Origin: Brachybacterium sp. SGAir0954
GTDB taxonomy: Bacteria; Actinomycetota; Actinomycetes; Actinomycetales; Dermabacteraceae
Length of the DNA: 64,000 bases
Reading direction: 5' to 3'
Assembly (NCBI RefSeq): GCF_005490785.1
Contig: NZ_CP027295.1
Coordinates: 1,860,001 to 1,924,000, forward strand
The notes beneath the pieces are model-generated. The model saw nothing but the letters and a program-made list of their open reading frames with translations. It was not told where the DNA came from and did not search any database. A program made the translations under genes and the position numbers. The stretch's first letter is position 1; every line of letters starts with the position of its first letter. This document shows positions 26,325-34,542 of this stretch, piece after piece.

Positions 26325-27095
26325 ATGACCCCGAACATCGCGGACGTCCCCACCTCCGCCGCGGTCCCCACGGACCGCGAGATGGTGCGCGTGGAGCACG
26401 TCTCCAAGCGCTTCTCCCTCCGCCACGACCGCTCCCTCAAGGAGCTCGTCTTCTCGGCCCTGCAGCGCAAGAAGCTCGCGGACACCTTCATGGCCCTAGA
26501 CGACGTGGACCTCACGGTGCACGCCGGGGAGACGGTGGGCCTGATCGGGTTCAACGGCTCGGGCAAATCCACCCTCCTGAAGACGATCTCCGGGGTGCTC
26601 TTCCCGGACGCCGGCCGGGTGATGCTGCGCGGACGCGTAGCGGGCCTGATCGAGGTCGGCGCGGGCTTCCACCCGGATCTCTCGGGTCGCGAGAACGTCT
26701 TCCTCAACGGCGCGATCCTCGGCATGAGCCGCGAGCAGCTCGAGGAGCGCTTCGACGACATCGTCGCGTTCAGCGAGATCGAGGAGTTCATCGACACGGA
26801 GGTGAAGTACTACAGCTCGGGCATGTTCCTGCGGCTCGCGTTCTCGGTCGCGGTGCACACGGACCCGGACATCTTCCTCGTGGACGAGATCCTCTCCGTG
26901 GGCGACGAGCCGTTCCAGAAGAAGTGCCTCGAGCGGATCCGTGAGCTGCAGGCCGCGGGCCGCACGATGGTCGTCGTCTCCCACGAGCTCGAGATGCTGC
27001 AGAAGCTCTGCACGCGGATCGTCGTGCTGCGCAAGGGGAAGATCATCTTCGACGGCGACCCCACCGAGGCCGTCGCGGTGCTCCGCGCGAGCTGA
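26325..27095 (+). CDS. wzt: ABC-2 exporter ATPase (Wzt-like)
   Basis: A 256-residue ATPase. Walker A GFNGSGKSTLL is near residue 75, the shortened signature YYSSGMFLRLAF near 162 (SSGM, typical of Wzt/TagH proteins) and Walker B DIFLVDEILSVGDEPFQKK near 180. It lacks the C-terminal glycan-binding domain of O9a-type Wzt, so export is probably coupled to synthesis rather than to chain-end recognition; the mycobacterial Rv3781 has the same form. ATG with GAGAGGAGGG upstream, 13 bases after the permease stop. Last gene of the galactan operon. Confidence 0.94.
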   Translation: MTPNIADVPTSAAVPTDREMVRVEHVSKRFSLRHDRSLKELVFSALQRKKLADTFMALDDVDLTVHAGETVGLIGFNGSGKSTLLKTISGVLFPDAGRVMLRGRVAGLIEVGAGFHPDLSGRENVFLNGAILGMSREQLEERFDDIVAFSEIEEFIDTEVKYYSSGMFLRLAFSVAVHTDPDIFLVDEILSVGDEPFQKKCLERIRELQAAGRTMVVVSHELEMLQKLCTRIVVLRKGKIIFDGDPTEAVAVLRAS

Positions 27096-27132
27096 GCGCT
27101 CCGCTCCCCGTGCGGGAGCGCAGGAGCGGATC

Positions 27133-27174
27133 GGGCCGGGCCCGTCCGGGGATCTCCCCGGGCGGGCCCGGCCC
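27133..27174. terminator. Strong bidirectional terminator hairpin
   Basis: GGGCCGGGCCCG (27133-27144) pairs with CGGGCCCGGCCC (27163-27174); a G-U pair and CCGGGG/CCCCGG extend it to 19 bp around a four-base ATCT loop. It lies between the wzt stop (27095) and the convergent stop at 27177. A smaller 7-bp hairpin (27102-27120) precedes it. Confidence 0.85.
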
Positions 27175-27176
27175 CG

Positions 27177-27848
27177 TCATGCGCGGCCGGTGACCGCCTC
27201 GTCGGCCACGGCCCGCTCGTCGAGCTCCTCGGCGGGGCCGACGATCCCGCCCCCGGCGAGCCATGCCCCGAGGGCGGCCCCGACGTGGCCGAGGCCGTCG
27301 CCGGGGACGAGCAGCCGCGGGACTCCCTCGTGGTCGCCCCCGGGCTGCGGGCCGGACCAGGCGGGCAGGGCGGCGGCGAGGCGGTCGGGGTGCGCGCGCA
27401 CCTCCTGCACCCAGTCGTGCGCGAGCGGCGGCAGCACGCCCGCGAAGCGCGGGGCGAGGGAGACGGCGGCGAGGGCGAGCACGTCCTCGGCGTCGTCGGC
27501 GAGATCCGAGCCGGGACGGTCGGTGGCGAGCACGCGGATCCCGTCATCGGGCACGTCGTCGGCCCCCGTCGGGAGGATCTCGACCCGGGCGCCGAGCGAC
27601 CAGCCGGCGAGGGCGAGCACGAGCCGCTTCCAGTGCGGCGGGAGGTCGAGCACGAGCAGGTCACCGCTCTGCAGGGCGACCTCCGCGTCGAGGTGGCCGA
27701 TCGCCTTGGTCACCCAGTTCGCGAGGACGTGGCCGGACAGCTCGATGCGGCCGCCCTCCTCGTGCCAGGCGAGCGCGGGGCGGGGGCCGAGGGACTCGAG
27801 GGCGGCGAGCAGCTCGGTGCCGCGGCGCAGAGAGGGGGCGGTGGTCAT
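27177..27848 (-). CDS. TIGR03089-family protein (acyl-CoA-synthetase-like N-terminal fragment)
   Basis: A 223-residue protein. GPRPALAWHEEGGRIELSGH, LANWVTKAIGHLDAE, GDLLVLDLPPHWKRLVLALA and GWSLGARVEIL match the N-terminal part of AMP-forming enzymes, but no AMP-binding P-loop or C-terminal domain is present. This is the pattern of TIGR03089, a conserved actinobacterial family of unknown function. Its ATG overlaps the CofE-like stop by four bases, so the two are co-translated. In mycobacteria I believe that a related protein lies beside the LCP gene (Rv3267/Rv3268). Confidence 0.8.
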   Translation of the reverse strand: MTTAPSLRRGTELLAALESLGPRPALAWHEEGGRIELSGHVLANWVTKAIGHLDAEVALQSGDLLVLDLPPHWKRLVLALAGWSLGARVEILPTGADDVPDDGIRVLATDRPGSDLADDAEDVLALAAVSLAPRFAGVLPPLAHDWVQEVRAHPDRLAAALPAWSGPQPGGDHEGVPRLLVPGDGLGHVGAALGAWLAGGGIVGPAEELDERAVADEAVTGRA

Positions 27849-28915
27849 GCGGTCTCCTCGTGGATTCTCACGTGCAGCGGGGGGAGCGGGACGGCGATCT
27901 CCTCGGCGGCCAGGGCCGTGCGCACCCGCTCGCCGAGGGTCGCGGCGTCGAGGAGACCCGCGGTCCCGGGTGCGGTGGGGTGCACGTCGATGCGGTCGGG
28001 GGCCGTGCGCTCGGCGCGGGCGGCGAGCGGGGCGGCTCCGCGGCGGGGGAGGGCGGCGACGGCGACGGCGCGGTCGATGCGCTCGTCGTCGGGCTCGGGG
28101 GACATGCGGGCCACGGGCTCGTCCTCGAGGGCGAGGCCGAGGGCCTGCCAGACGGACTCGAGGCTCGGCCGGCGGAACCAGTCGTCGCCGCCTGTGCGGG
28201 CAAGGCGTGCGGCGGGCACCTCGTCGCGGGGATCCGCGACGACCGCGCCGGCGACCCCGCGCACGATCGCGACGGGCACGCGGCTCGCCTTGCCCTTGAC
28301 GAGGTCAGCAGCGGCGGCGAGCTCGTCGGCCAGGTCGCGGACGGTCACGTGGAGCGTGCGGCCGGTGTCGTCGGCCTCCCCGCGGAGGTCCTGGAGGGAG
28401 GCGATGCCCGCGGCGCCGAGGGCGACGTCCCCCACGCCCACCCGCCAGACCCGAGAGGAGGTGTCGGTCAGCAGCACGCCGAGCTCGACGCCGAGGGCGG
28501 CGACGAGGCCCTCCCGCAGCGTGCGGGCGCAGGCGTCGGGATCCTCGGGCAGCAGCAGCGGCCCCCCGGGAGCGTTGGAGCCGTCCACCCCGGCGGCGGC
28601 CATGACCGGACCGGAGGGGATCTCGACGATCGAGGTGACGCGCAGGGTGTGCAGGCGCCGAGCGACGGTGCGCACGGCGACCCGCTCGATCGCGGCGTCG
28701 CGGTCGGCGGGATCGACGGTGAGGCCGAGGGACTTGGAGACGATCTTCGTGGACACGCAGACGACGTCGCCGTCGCGGGGCCCGGCCGCGCGCAGGGCGG
28801 GGGCGAGCAGGGCGACGAGGTCGTCGCCGGCGGTGACCTCGGGCAGGTGGGGGACGGGGACGATCTCGACGTGGCCGGGCTCGACGGGGCGGGTCGTGGG
28901 AGGGGGCTGGGTCAT
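27845..28915 (-). CDS. Coenzyme F420-0:L-glutamate ligase-like protein (CofE/FbiB N-terminal type)
   Basis: A 356-residue protein aligned by eye to CofE. VEIVPVPHLPEVTAGDDLVA opens, then GDVVCVSTKIVSKSLGL near residue 52, VMAAAGVDGSNAPGG near residue 107, LLLPEDPDACARTLREGL, LLTDTSSRVWRVGVGD near residue 152 and DELAAAADLVKGKASRVPVA near residue 193. CofE adds glutamates to F420-0 with GTP. The C-terminal 130 residues are not the nitroreductase domain of mycobacterial FbiB. The normally DTFGRPWR-type loop reads DTSSRVWR here. ATG 28915 is preferred (GGAGA upstream); a GTG at 28987 with GGGGAG is possible but would add a low-complexity Pro/Arg stretch. Confidence 0.75.
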   Translation of the reverse strand: MTQPPPTTRPVEPGHVEIVPVPHLPEVTAGDDLVALLAPALRAAGPRDGDVVCVSTKIVSKSLGLTVDPADRDAAIERVAVRTVARRLHTLRVTSIVEIPSGPVMAAAGVDGSNAPGGPLLLPEDPDACARTLREGLVAALGVELGVLLTDTSSRVWRVGVGDVALGAAGIASLQDLRGEADDTGRTLHVTVRDLADELAAAADLVKGKASRVPVAIVRGVAGAVVADPRDEVPAARLARTGGDDWFRRPSLESVWQALGLALEDEPVARMSPEPDDERIDRAVAVAALPRRGAAPLAARAERTAPDRIDVHPTAPGTAGLLDAATLGERVRTALAAEEIAVPLPPLHVRIHEETA

Positions 28916-29035
28916 CGGCGGGGTCTCCGATCGGGGCCGGCGGGTGGCCGACGGGCGGTCGGCGGGTGGTCGGCGGGAGGTGGGCACGAGGTGCTCCCCG
29001 CCGGGGTGACGGGGACCTCGGCGGGCGCCGCCCGC

Positions 29036-29064
29036 TTGACGGGGGAGAGTTACACGGGTGTATT
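29036..29064 (+). promoter_or_regulatory. Promoter of whiB2
   Basis: TTGACG (29036-29041), a 17-base spacer and TGTATT (29059-29064) form a recognisable vegetative promoter, the best -35/-10 pair in the window. The predicted transcript start is near 29071, giving a 48-base leader with AGGAAGGAG before the ATG. The gap 28916-29118 otherwise shows nothing specific. Confidence 0.7.
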
Positions 29065-29118
29065 TTAGGGGCGGACCAGGCCACTGGGGTCACCCTCGAG
29101 AGGAAGGAGCGGCTGGTG

Positions 29119-29412
29119 ATGGACGATCAGGTCGAACCCGACGGGCGTGTCGAGCTGACCCTGCTGGATCATGCGCCGACCGAGGCCGAGGAGGAGCTCA
29201 CGTGGCACGAGCGCGCCCTGTGCGCGCAGACGGATCCCGAGGCCTTCTTCCCGGAGAAGGGCGGATCCACCCGCGAGGCGAAGAAGGTGTGCGTCTCGTG
29301 CGAGGTGCGCTCCGAGTGCCTCGAGTACGCGCTGGAGAACGACGAGCGCTTCGGCATCTGGGGCGGACTGTCCGAGCGTGAGCGGCGCAAGCTCAAGCGC
29401 CGGGCGGTCTGA
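29119..29412 (+). CDS. whiB2: WhiB-family Fe-S transcription factor, WhiB2/WhmD type
   Basis: A 97-residue protein with four cysteines binding a [4Fe-4S] cluster: ERALCAQTDPEAFFPEKGG near residue 35, then KKVCVSCEVRSECLEYAL. It ends with the GIWGG turn and a basic ERERRKLKRR DNA-binding tail. The DPEAFFPEKGGSTREAKK stretch is diagnostic for WhiB2/WhmD, essential for septation in mycobacteria (WhiB in Streptomyces). The ATG at 29119 has AGGAAGGAG nine bases upstream; an adjacent GTG at 29116 is also possible. It acts with the housekeeping sigma factor in related proteins. Confidence 0.95.
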   Translation: MDDQVEPDGRVELTLLDHAPTEAEEELTWHERALCAQTDPEAFFPEKGGSTREAKKVCVSCEVRSECLEYALENDERFGIWGGLSERERRKLKRRAV

Positions 29413-29424
29413 CATCCTGTCCAG

Positions 29425-32400
29425 GTGACCTCGCGCCGCATCACTGCCGTCGTCCTGCTGTCCGGGACGTCGTCCGTCGACTCCTCCCGCGCCGCCGTGC
29501 AGGCCGTGCGCGATCAGACGAACCCCGCCGATCTCCTCGTGGCGGTCGCGCCCGCCGCGCTGGACCCCGAGGTGCTCACCGCCCTCGAGGGTGCCGCCGG
29601 CGCCGACCACCTGCTCACCACCTCCGCCGGGGTGGGACGCGCGGGGGCTCTGCGCGAGGCGCTCGACCTCCTCGACACGCTCACCCCCGCGAGCCCCGAT
29701 GACGACGGGGACGCCGCGCAGGACCCCGCGACCGCCGACGCCACCCTCCCGTCCGAGGACCAGGACGCCGACGGCCGAGGCGCCTCGTCGGCCGGCCGCC
29801 GGGCGGCCGACGTCGACGTCGACGAGCTCGAGCGACGTCGCACCCAGGAGGCGGAGGACCTCGCCCGCGTCCCCGAGCGGCTCCGCCGACGCCGACGACG
29901 CGGCGGCCGCCGTGCCGCCGCCGCCGACCGCGACGACTGGCTGTGGATCGTCGAGGACGGCTCCCTGCCCTCCGCCGACGCGCTCGAGCAGCAGCTCGCG
30001 CTGCTCACCCGCTCCCCGTCCACCGCGGTCGTGGGCACCAAGCGCGTGCGCCACGAGGACGCCCCCGGGGAGGGCCGCTTCGCCCGTGCGGCGACCCTCG
30101 TGGACGTCGGCCTCAGCCTGTCCCGCACCGGCCGCATCGTCACGGGCGTCGACCCGGGCGAGATCGACCAGGGGCAGTCCGACTGGCGCCACGACGTCCT
30201 CGCGGTCGCCCTCTCCGGCATGCTCGTGCGGGAGCGGACCCTGCGCGAGCTCGGCGGCCTCGACCCCGTGCTGCCCGCCCCCTGGGCGGAGATCGACCTG
30301 TGCCAGCGGGTCTGGCGCGCGGGGGAGCGGGTCGTCGTCCAGCCCGCCGCCCGGACCGAGGTCCCCGCGCCGAGCACACCCTTCCTCGAGCGCCTCCAGG
30401 AGCAGCGGACGGGCCGGATCCTCGTCCAGCTCAAGCACCGCCCGCTCCCGGCGGCCGTGCTGCTCCTCGTCCTCCTCCCGCTGATCACGCTGCTGCGGAT
30501 GGCGGGGGACGTCGCCGCGGTCCAGCCGCGCCGGCTCCCGGTGGAGCTGCGGGCCTGGGCCTCGGCGATGCACCGCGCTCCCGGCGTCATGCGTCGCGGG
30601 ATGCGCGCCCGGCACCGGGCCCGAGTGCCCCGCGGCCGCCTCGCCCCGCTCTACCTGCCGCTCGGCGAGAGCCTGCGCCGCACGGCCGCCGACGTCTGGA
30701 ACCGGCTCTTCGCGGACGACGACCGCACCCGCCGCATCCGCCGCACCACCTGGGGGATCGCCGGCACACGCCACGGCATCGACGACGCCGACTACGGACG
30801 GCACGTCGTCTGGACCGCCGTCGTGGCGCTCGCCTCCGTGGTGCTCGGGCTCGTCTCGCTGCGGGCGCTGTTCGGTCGCGGCGAGCTGCGCGGCCCCGGG
30901 CTGCTCGCCCTCCCCGCGGACTGGCGCGCGACCTGGGAGGCGGCCTGGTCCAGCTGGATCCCCGGCGGTCTCGGCACCCGCGGCCCGGCCGACCCGCTGA
31001 TCCGGCTGCTCGGCCACCTCCCCGTGGACGGCGACCTGCTCGTCGAGGCGATCGTCTTCGCCTCCGTGCCCGTCGCCGCGCTCGCCGCCTGGTGGGCCGC
31101 CGGGGCGATCACCCGGGCGATCGGCGCCCGGCTCGCCCTGACCGTCGCCTGGGCGCTCGCCCCGGTCCTGCTCACGGGGCTCGTCGCGGGCGCCTGGCCG
31201 CTGCTGCTCGTGCACGCTCTGCTCCCGCTGCTCGCCCTCGCCGTGGGACGGGCGATCGGGCTGCCCCACAAGATCTCGCAGGCGAGCGTCTCCGCGGCGG
31301 CGGCCGCGGGCCTGCTGCTGCTCGTCATCGGTGCGGTGCAGCCGGTGCTGGTCCTCGTCGCGGCGCTCGGGCTCGCCCTGCTGGCCCCCGCGGTGCGCGG
31401 TCGTCGCTGGCGGCTGCTGTGGGTGCTCGTGCCGTCCCTCGCCCTGCACCTGCCCTACCTGGGCGTGTACGCCGATGCGCCGCGCACGCTGCTCGCCGTG
31501 GGCGGCATGCCCGCGACCGGCCCCGGGCTGCCGGACGTCGACGCCGTGCGCAGCGCCCTCGCGCCGCTCGCCGGCCTCACGGGGCCCACGGCGGCGGCCT
31601 TCCTCCCGCTGCTGCCCCTGCTGCCGCTCGTGCCCGTGGTGCTCGGCGCGCTCGTCGCCCCGTTCCTCGCGGGGCCCGCGGGCCGCGCCGGCCGGTTCTC
31701 CCTGCTGCTGGCCGCCGCGGTGCTCGCGGCGGGCCAGATCGCCCGCTCCGTCGCGGTCGCCGTGGACGGCGACCGGGTCGTGACGGCGGAGCTCCTGCCG
31801 CTGCTCTCGGTGCTCCTGCTCGCGCTGTCCGTGGGTGCGGCCGCCTCCTTCGACGCCCTCGCGCGCCGCGACGCGACGGTCTCCGGGCCGCGCCGCACGC
31901 TCACCACCGTGCTCGCCGCGGGCGTCGCCGCCGCATGCCTCGTCACCGTCGTCGGCTGGACGGTGCTGCTGCCGGGCCTTCTCGAGGTCGAGCGCACGGA
32001 GGCCGTCGAGGTCCCCGCCGCCGCCGCGGACCAGGGCCTCACCGACGCCCGCACCCGGGTGCTGACCCTCACACAGGACGAGGACGGCGCGGTGAGCGCC
32101 GGTCTCGTCGTCCACGGCGGCGAGAGCGCGCTGCAGCGGGCGGGGGTCGCCGATGCGCGCGATGTCGCGACCGTGGAGGCGGGGGAGCAGCTCGGGGCGG
32201 ACCCCGGCTCGACCGCCCTGCGGACCTGGGTCGCCGGCCTGGTCTCGGGGGAGGCCGGCGCGGCCGACGAGGCCGCCACCTCCCCGGCCGTCTCCTACGT
32301 GCTGGTCCCCGGCGACCCCGCCGCGCAGGCGGATCTCGTCGCCGCCCTCGACTCCTCTCCCGCTCTCGAGAAGGTGACCGTCTCCGCGACCGGCGGGCTC

Positions 32401-32775
32401 TGGCGCGTGGTCGAGGCCCCGGCCCGCGCCGTCGTGCGCTCCGCGGACGACGCGACACCTCTCGCGAGCACGGTCGTCGACGCGCGGGGCACGGTCGCCG
32501 CCGCGCCCGCCGAGCGCACGGTCGTCCTCGCCGAGCGCTACGACACCGGCTGGACGGCGACCCTCGACGGGGAGCGTCTCGAGCCGACCCTCGTCGACGG
32601 CTGGTCCCAGGGCTTCGTCCTCCCCGCGTGCGCCGAGGGCGACCTCGAGGTGGGACGCTCGACGCCCTGGCGGCCGCTCTGGCAGGTGCTGCTGTACGCC
32701 GGCACGGGCCTGACCGCCCTCATCGCGATCCCCTGGCGCGCCCGGACCCGCAGTGCGGAGGAGCTCCATGCCTGA
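29425..32775 (+). CDS. Very large membrane glycosyltransferase-like protein (GT2-like domain plus about 12 helices)
   Basis: A 1116-residue protein 12 bases after whiB2. The first 85 residues start ITAVVLLSGTSSVDSSRAAV, like a GT2 nucleotide fold. A charged low-complexity insert (about residues 90-170: acidic stretch, then a run of arginines) follows before DDWLWIVEDGSLPSAD, where a GT2 metal site is expected (EDG rather than DDD/DxD). LGGLDPVLPAPWAEIDLCQR near residue 275 resembles the GT2 acceptor region. About a dozen membrane helices (residues 345-860) and an extracytoplasmic C-terminal domain of about 230 residues follow. Similar giant transferases precede DUF5719 genes in other actinobacteria. 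Substrate unknown. A CATCCT hexamer 6 bases before the GTG could allow independent leaderless expression. Confidence 0.75.
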   Translation: MTSRRITAVVLLSGTSSVDSSRAAVQAVRDQTNPADLLVAVAPAALDPEVLTALEGAAGADHLLTTSAGVGRAGALREALDLLDTLTPASPDDDGDAAQDPATADATLPSEDQDADGRGASSAGRRAADVDVDELERRRTQEAEDLARVPERLRRRRRRGGRRAAAADRDDWLWIVEDGSLPSADALEQQLALLTRSPSTAVVGTKRVRHEDAPGEGRFARAATLVDVGLSLSRTGRIVTGVDPGEIDQGQSDWRHDVLAVALSGMLVRERTLRELGGLDPVLPAPWAEIDLCQRVWRAGERVVVQPAARTEVPAPSTPFLERLQEQRTGRILVQLKHRPLPAAVLLLVLLPLITLLRMAGDVAAVQPRRLPVELRAWASAMHRAPGVMRRGMRARHRARVPRGRLAPLYLPLGESLRRTAADVWNRLFADDDRTRRIRRTTWGIAGTRHGIDDADYGRHVVWTAVVALASVVLGLVSLRALFGRGELRGPGLLALPADWRATWEAAWSSWIPGGLGTRGPADPLIRLLGHLPVDGDLLVEAIVFASVPVAALAAWWAAGAITRAIGARLALTVAWALAPVLLTGLVAGAWPLLLVHALLPLLALAVGRAIGLPHKISQASVSAAAAAGLLLLVIGAVQPVLVLVAALGLALLAPAVRGRRWRLLWVLVPSLALHLPYLGVYADAPRTLLAVGGMPATGPGLPDVDAVRSALAPLAGLTGPTAAAFLPLLPLLPLVPVVLGALVAPFLAGPAGRAGRFSLLLAAAVLAAGQIARSVAVAVDGDRVVTAELLPLLSVLLLALSVGAAASFDALARRDATVSGPRRTLTTVLAAGVAAACLVTVVGWTVLLPGLLEVERTEAVEVPAAAADQGLTDARTRVLTLTQDEDGAVSAGLVVHGGESALQRAGVADARDVATVEAGEQLGADPGSTALRTWVAGLVSGEAGAADEAATSPAVSYVLVPGDPAAQADLVAALDSSPALEKVTVSATGGLWRVVEAPARAVVRSADDATPLASTVVDARGTVAAAPAERTVVLAERYDTGWTATLDGERLEPTLVDGWSQGFVLPACAEGDLEVGRSTPWRPLWQVLLYAGTGLTALIAIPWRARTRSAEELHA

Positions 32776-34489
32776 CAGCCGTGACCGCGACGAGCTCGCC
32801 GACGCCCTCTCCGAGGACGGGGCGCCCCGCCCCGGGGAGGCCGCCGACGCCGCCGACGACGGCGGGGCCGGGAGCCCGCGCACCGGCGCAGGGCAGGACG
32901 CCTCCGGCGGGACCCGCCGCCGCCCCCTGCTCGCGCTCGGCGCGCTGCTCCCGCTCGCGGCCGCCGCGGCCGCCGTCGTCGAGCTGCCCCCGCGCGGCGC
33001 CCCGGAGGCGGAGCGCGCCGCGACGACCGCCCGCCCCGGGCCGCTGACCCTCCTGGTCCCCGGACCGGTGCAGGTGCCCCAGGAGGTGCTCGACACCGCG
33101 ACCGACGCCGACCTCGCCGTCACACCGCCCTCGACGGCCGTCGCCGTGGGCGCGATCGCCCTCGAGACGGACTCGTCCCTGCTGTTCGGCCGGGTGAGCG
33201 GCTCCGAGACCCGGCGCGACGAGCAGGGGGAGGCGAGCGCCCCCGCGCTCACGCTCGAGGACGCTGTGAACACTGGGGGGAGCGCCCTGGACGCCACGGT
33301 GACCGCCGGGGAGGTCGGGAACACCGTGCTCGGCGCCTCCGCGGTCGAGGGGGCCGCACGGATCGGCGCGGCGACCGCCGAGGACGACAGGCCCGTGGCC
33401 GACGCCGTCCAGTCGACCCTCACCCCGAGCGGCGACTACCGCTCGCTCGCGCTCACCCGCGCGCTCCCGCCGAGCGCCGAGGGGATCTTCCTCGGTCTCA
33501 CGACGACCGCCGGCTCGAGCGCCCAGCTCGTGCTCCGCAACCCCTCCTCGCGCCCCGCGACCGCCGCGCTCCAGGTCTGGACGCCCGACGGCCCCGCCGC
33601 CATGTCCGGGCGCAGCCAGGTGGTCGTCGCCCCCGGCGAGGAGCAGTCCGTGCTCCTCGAGTCGATCGTCCCGGACCAGGAGGCCCTCGCCCTCGAGGTC
33701 GCCGTGCAGGGCTCGCCCCTGGCCATGCACCTCCAGCTCTCCGAGCGCAGCGGCCTCACCCCGGGCGGCGTCGAGATCCTGACGCCGATCGCCGCGCCGG
33801 ACCGCGATCTCGTCATCCCCGGCGTCGAGGTGGCGGGCACGGCCCCCACGCTCGTGCTCGCGAACCTCCGCGCCCAGGACACGACCGCGCAGGTCGAGGT
33901 GCTCGGACCCGACGGCGTGATCGACGAGGGCTCCCCGGGCGAGGTCCCGGTGACGGGGGAGTCCGTGACCACGCTCGCCCTCGAGTCCCTCCCCGACGGC
34001 GCCGTCACGGTGCGGGTGCGCGCGGACGCCGCGATCTGCGCCGCCGTCCGCTCCCCGATCGCGGGGGCGGATCTCGCCGGCAGCACCCTCGGCGCCCCTG
34101 TCGACCTCGCCGTGCTCGTGCCGGCACCTTCGCTCACGAGCAGCGGGATCGTCGCGCTCCCGCCCGGCGGGGGCCACGGCTGGCTCACCCTCGCGGCGGA
34201 GGCGGACACCACCTGCACGCTCATCACGGTCGCGGCGGACGCCACCACCTCCGAGCCGATCGTGCGGGAGCTCGCCGCCGACACCTCGACCGTGGTCGCC
34301 GACCCGTCCCTGCGCGCGGGCGGGGCCCAGCCGGTGGCCGTGGTGGTCGTGCCGGACCAGCCCGGGGCGGTCCGCGCCGCCTGGATGCAGCGGGAGCAGG
34401 ACGGCGCGGGCGGCGTGCTGCACTCCGCGGTGACCGTCGTGCCGAGCGCCGCGACCGGCGAGGGCACGAGCATCCGGGTCGAGGACTGA
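32768..34489 (+). CDS. DUF5719-family secreted/anchored protein
   Basis: A 573-residue protein overlapping the giant transferase gene by 8 bases. A disordered cytoplasmic stretch (about residues 1-55) is followed by one hydrophobic segment (LLALGALLPLAAAAAAVVEL) that could be a signal anchor. The rest is a beta-rich extracytoplasmic region with repeated patterns such as AQLVLRNPSSRPATAALQVW and APTLVLANLRAQDTTAQVEV, which suggest tandem Ig-like or beta-sandwich domains. This is the DUF5719 pattern; the function is unknown. Co-translation with the transferase suggests that both act at the cell surface. Confidence 0.75.
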   Translation: MPDSRDRDELADALSEDGAPRPGEAADAADDGGAGSPRTGAGQDASGGTRRRPLLALGALLPLAAAAAAVVELPPRGAPEAERAATTARPGPLTLLVPGPVQVPQEVLDTATDADLAVTPPSTAVAVGAIALETDSSLLFGRVSGSETRRDEQGEASAPALTLEDAVNTGGSALDATVTAGEVGNTVLGASAVEGAARIGAATAEDDRPVADAVQSTLTPSGDYRSLALTRALPPSAEGIFLGLTTTAGSSAQLVLRNPSSRPATAALQVWTPDGPAAMSGRSQVVVAPGEEQSVLLESIVPDQEALALEVAVQGSPLAMHLQLSERSGLTPGGVEILTPIAAPDRDLVIPGVEVAGTAPTLVLANLRAQDTTAQVEVLGPDGVIDEGSPGEVPVTGESVTTLALESLPDGAVTVRVRADAAICAAVRSPIAGADLAGSTLGAPVDLAVLVPAPSLTSSGIVALPPGGGHGWLTLAAEADTTCTLITVAADATTSEPIVRELAADTSTVVADPSLRAGGAQPVAVVVVPDQPGAVRAAWMQREQDGAGGVLHSAVTVVPSAATGEGTSIRVED

Positions 34490-34501
34490 CCCCCACCTCG
34501 C

Positions 34502-34516
34502 GGGGGGGGGGGGGGG
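34502..34516. repeat. Poly-G tract, 15 bases
   Basis: A run of 15 consecutive G residues lies 12 bases after the DUF5719 stop and before the convergent gene end at 34543. No other mononucleotide run of this length is seen. It may be prone to replication slippage or to sequencing length errors; it affects no reading frame. Confidence 0.9.
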
Positions 34517-34542
34517 GCGGGTCCCCGGAGCTCGTCGGACCC

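Noticed and set aside
28916-28987. GTG 28987 as the start of the CofE-like gene
   Set aside because: The extra 24 residues are Pro/Arg/Ser low complexity unlike the CofE N-terminus. ATG 28915 gives the expected start, although GGGGAG before 28987 keeps this unsettled.
34502-34516. Phase-variable switch at the poly-G tract
   Set aside because: The tract is outside coding regions and lies between gene ends, so slippage cannot switch a reading frame or an upstream promoter of either neighbour.
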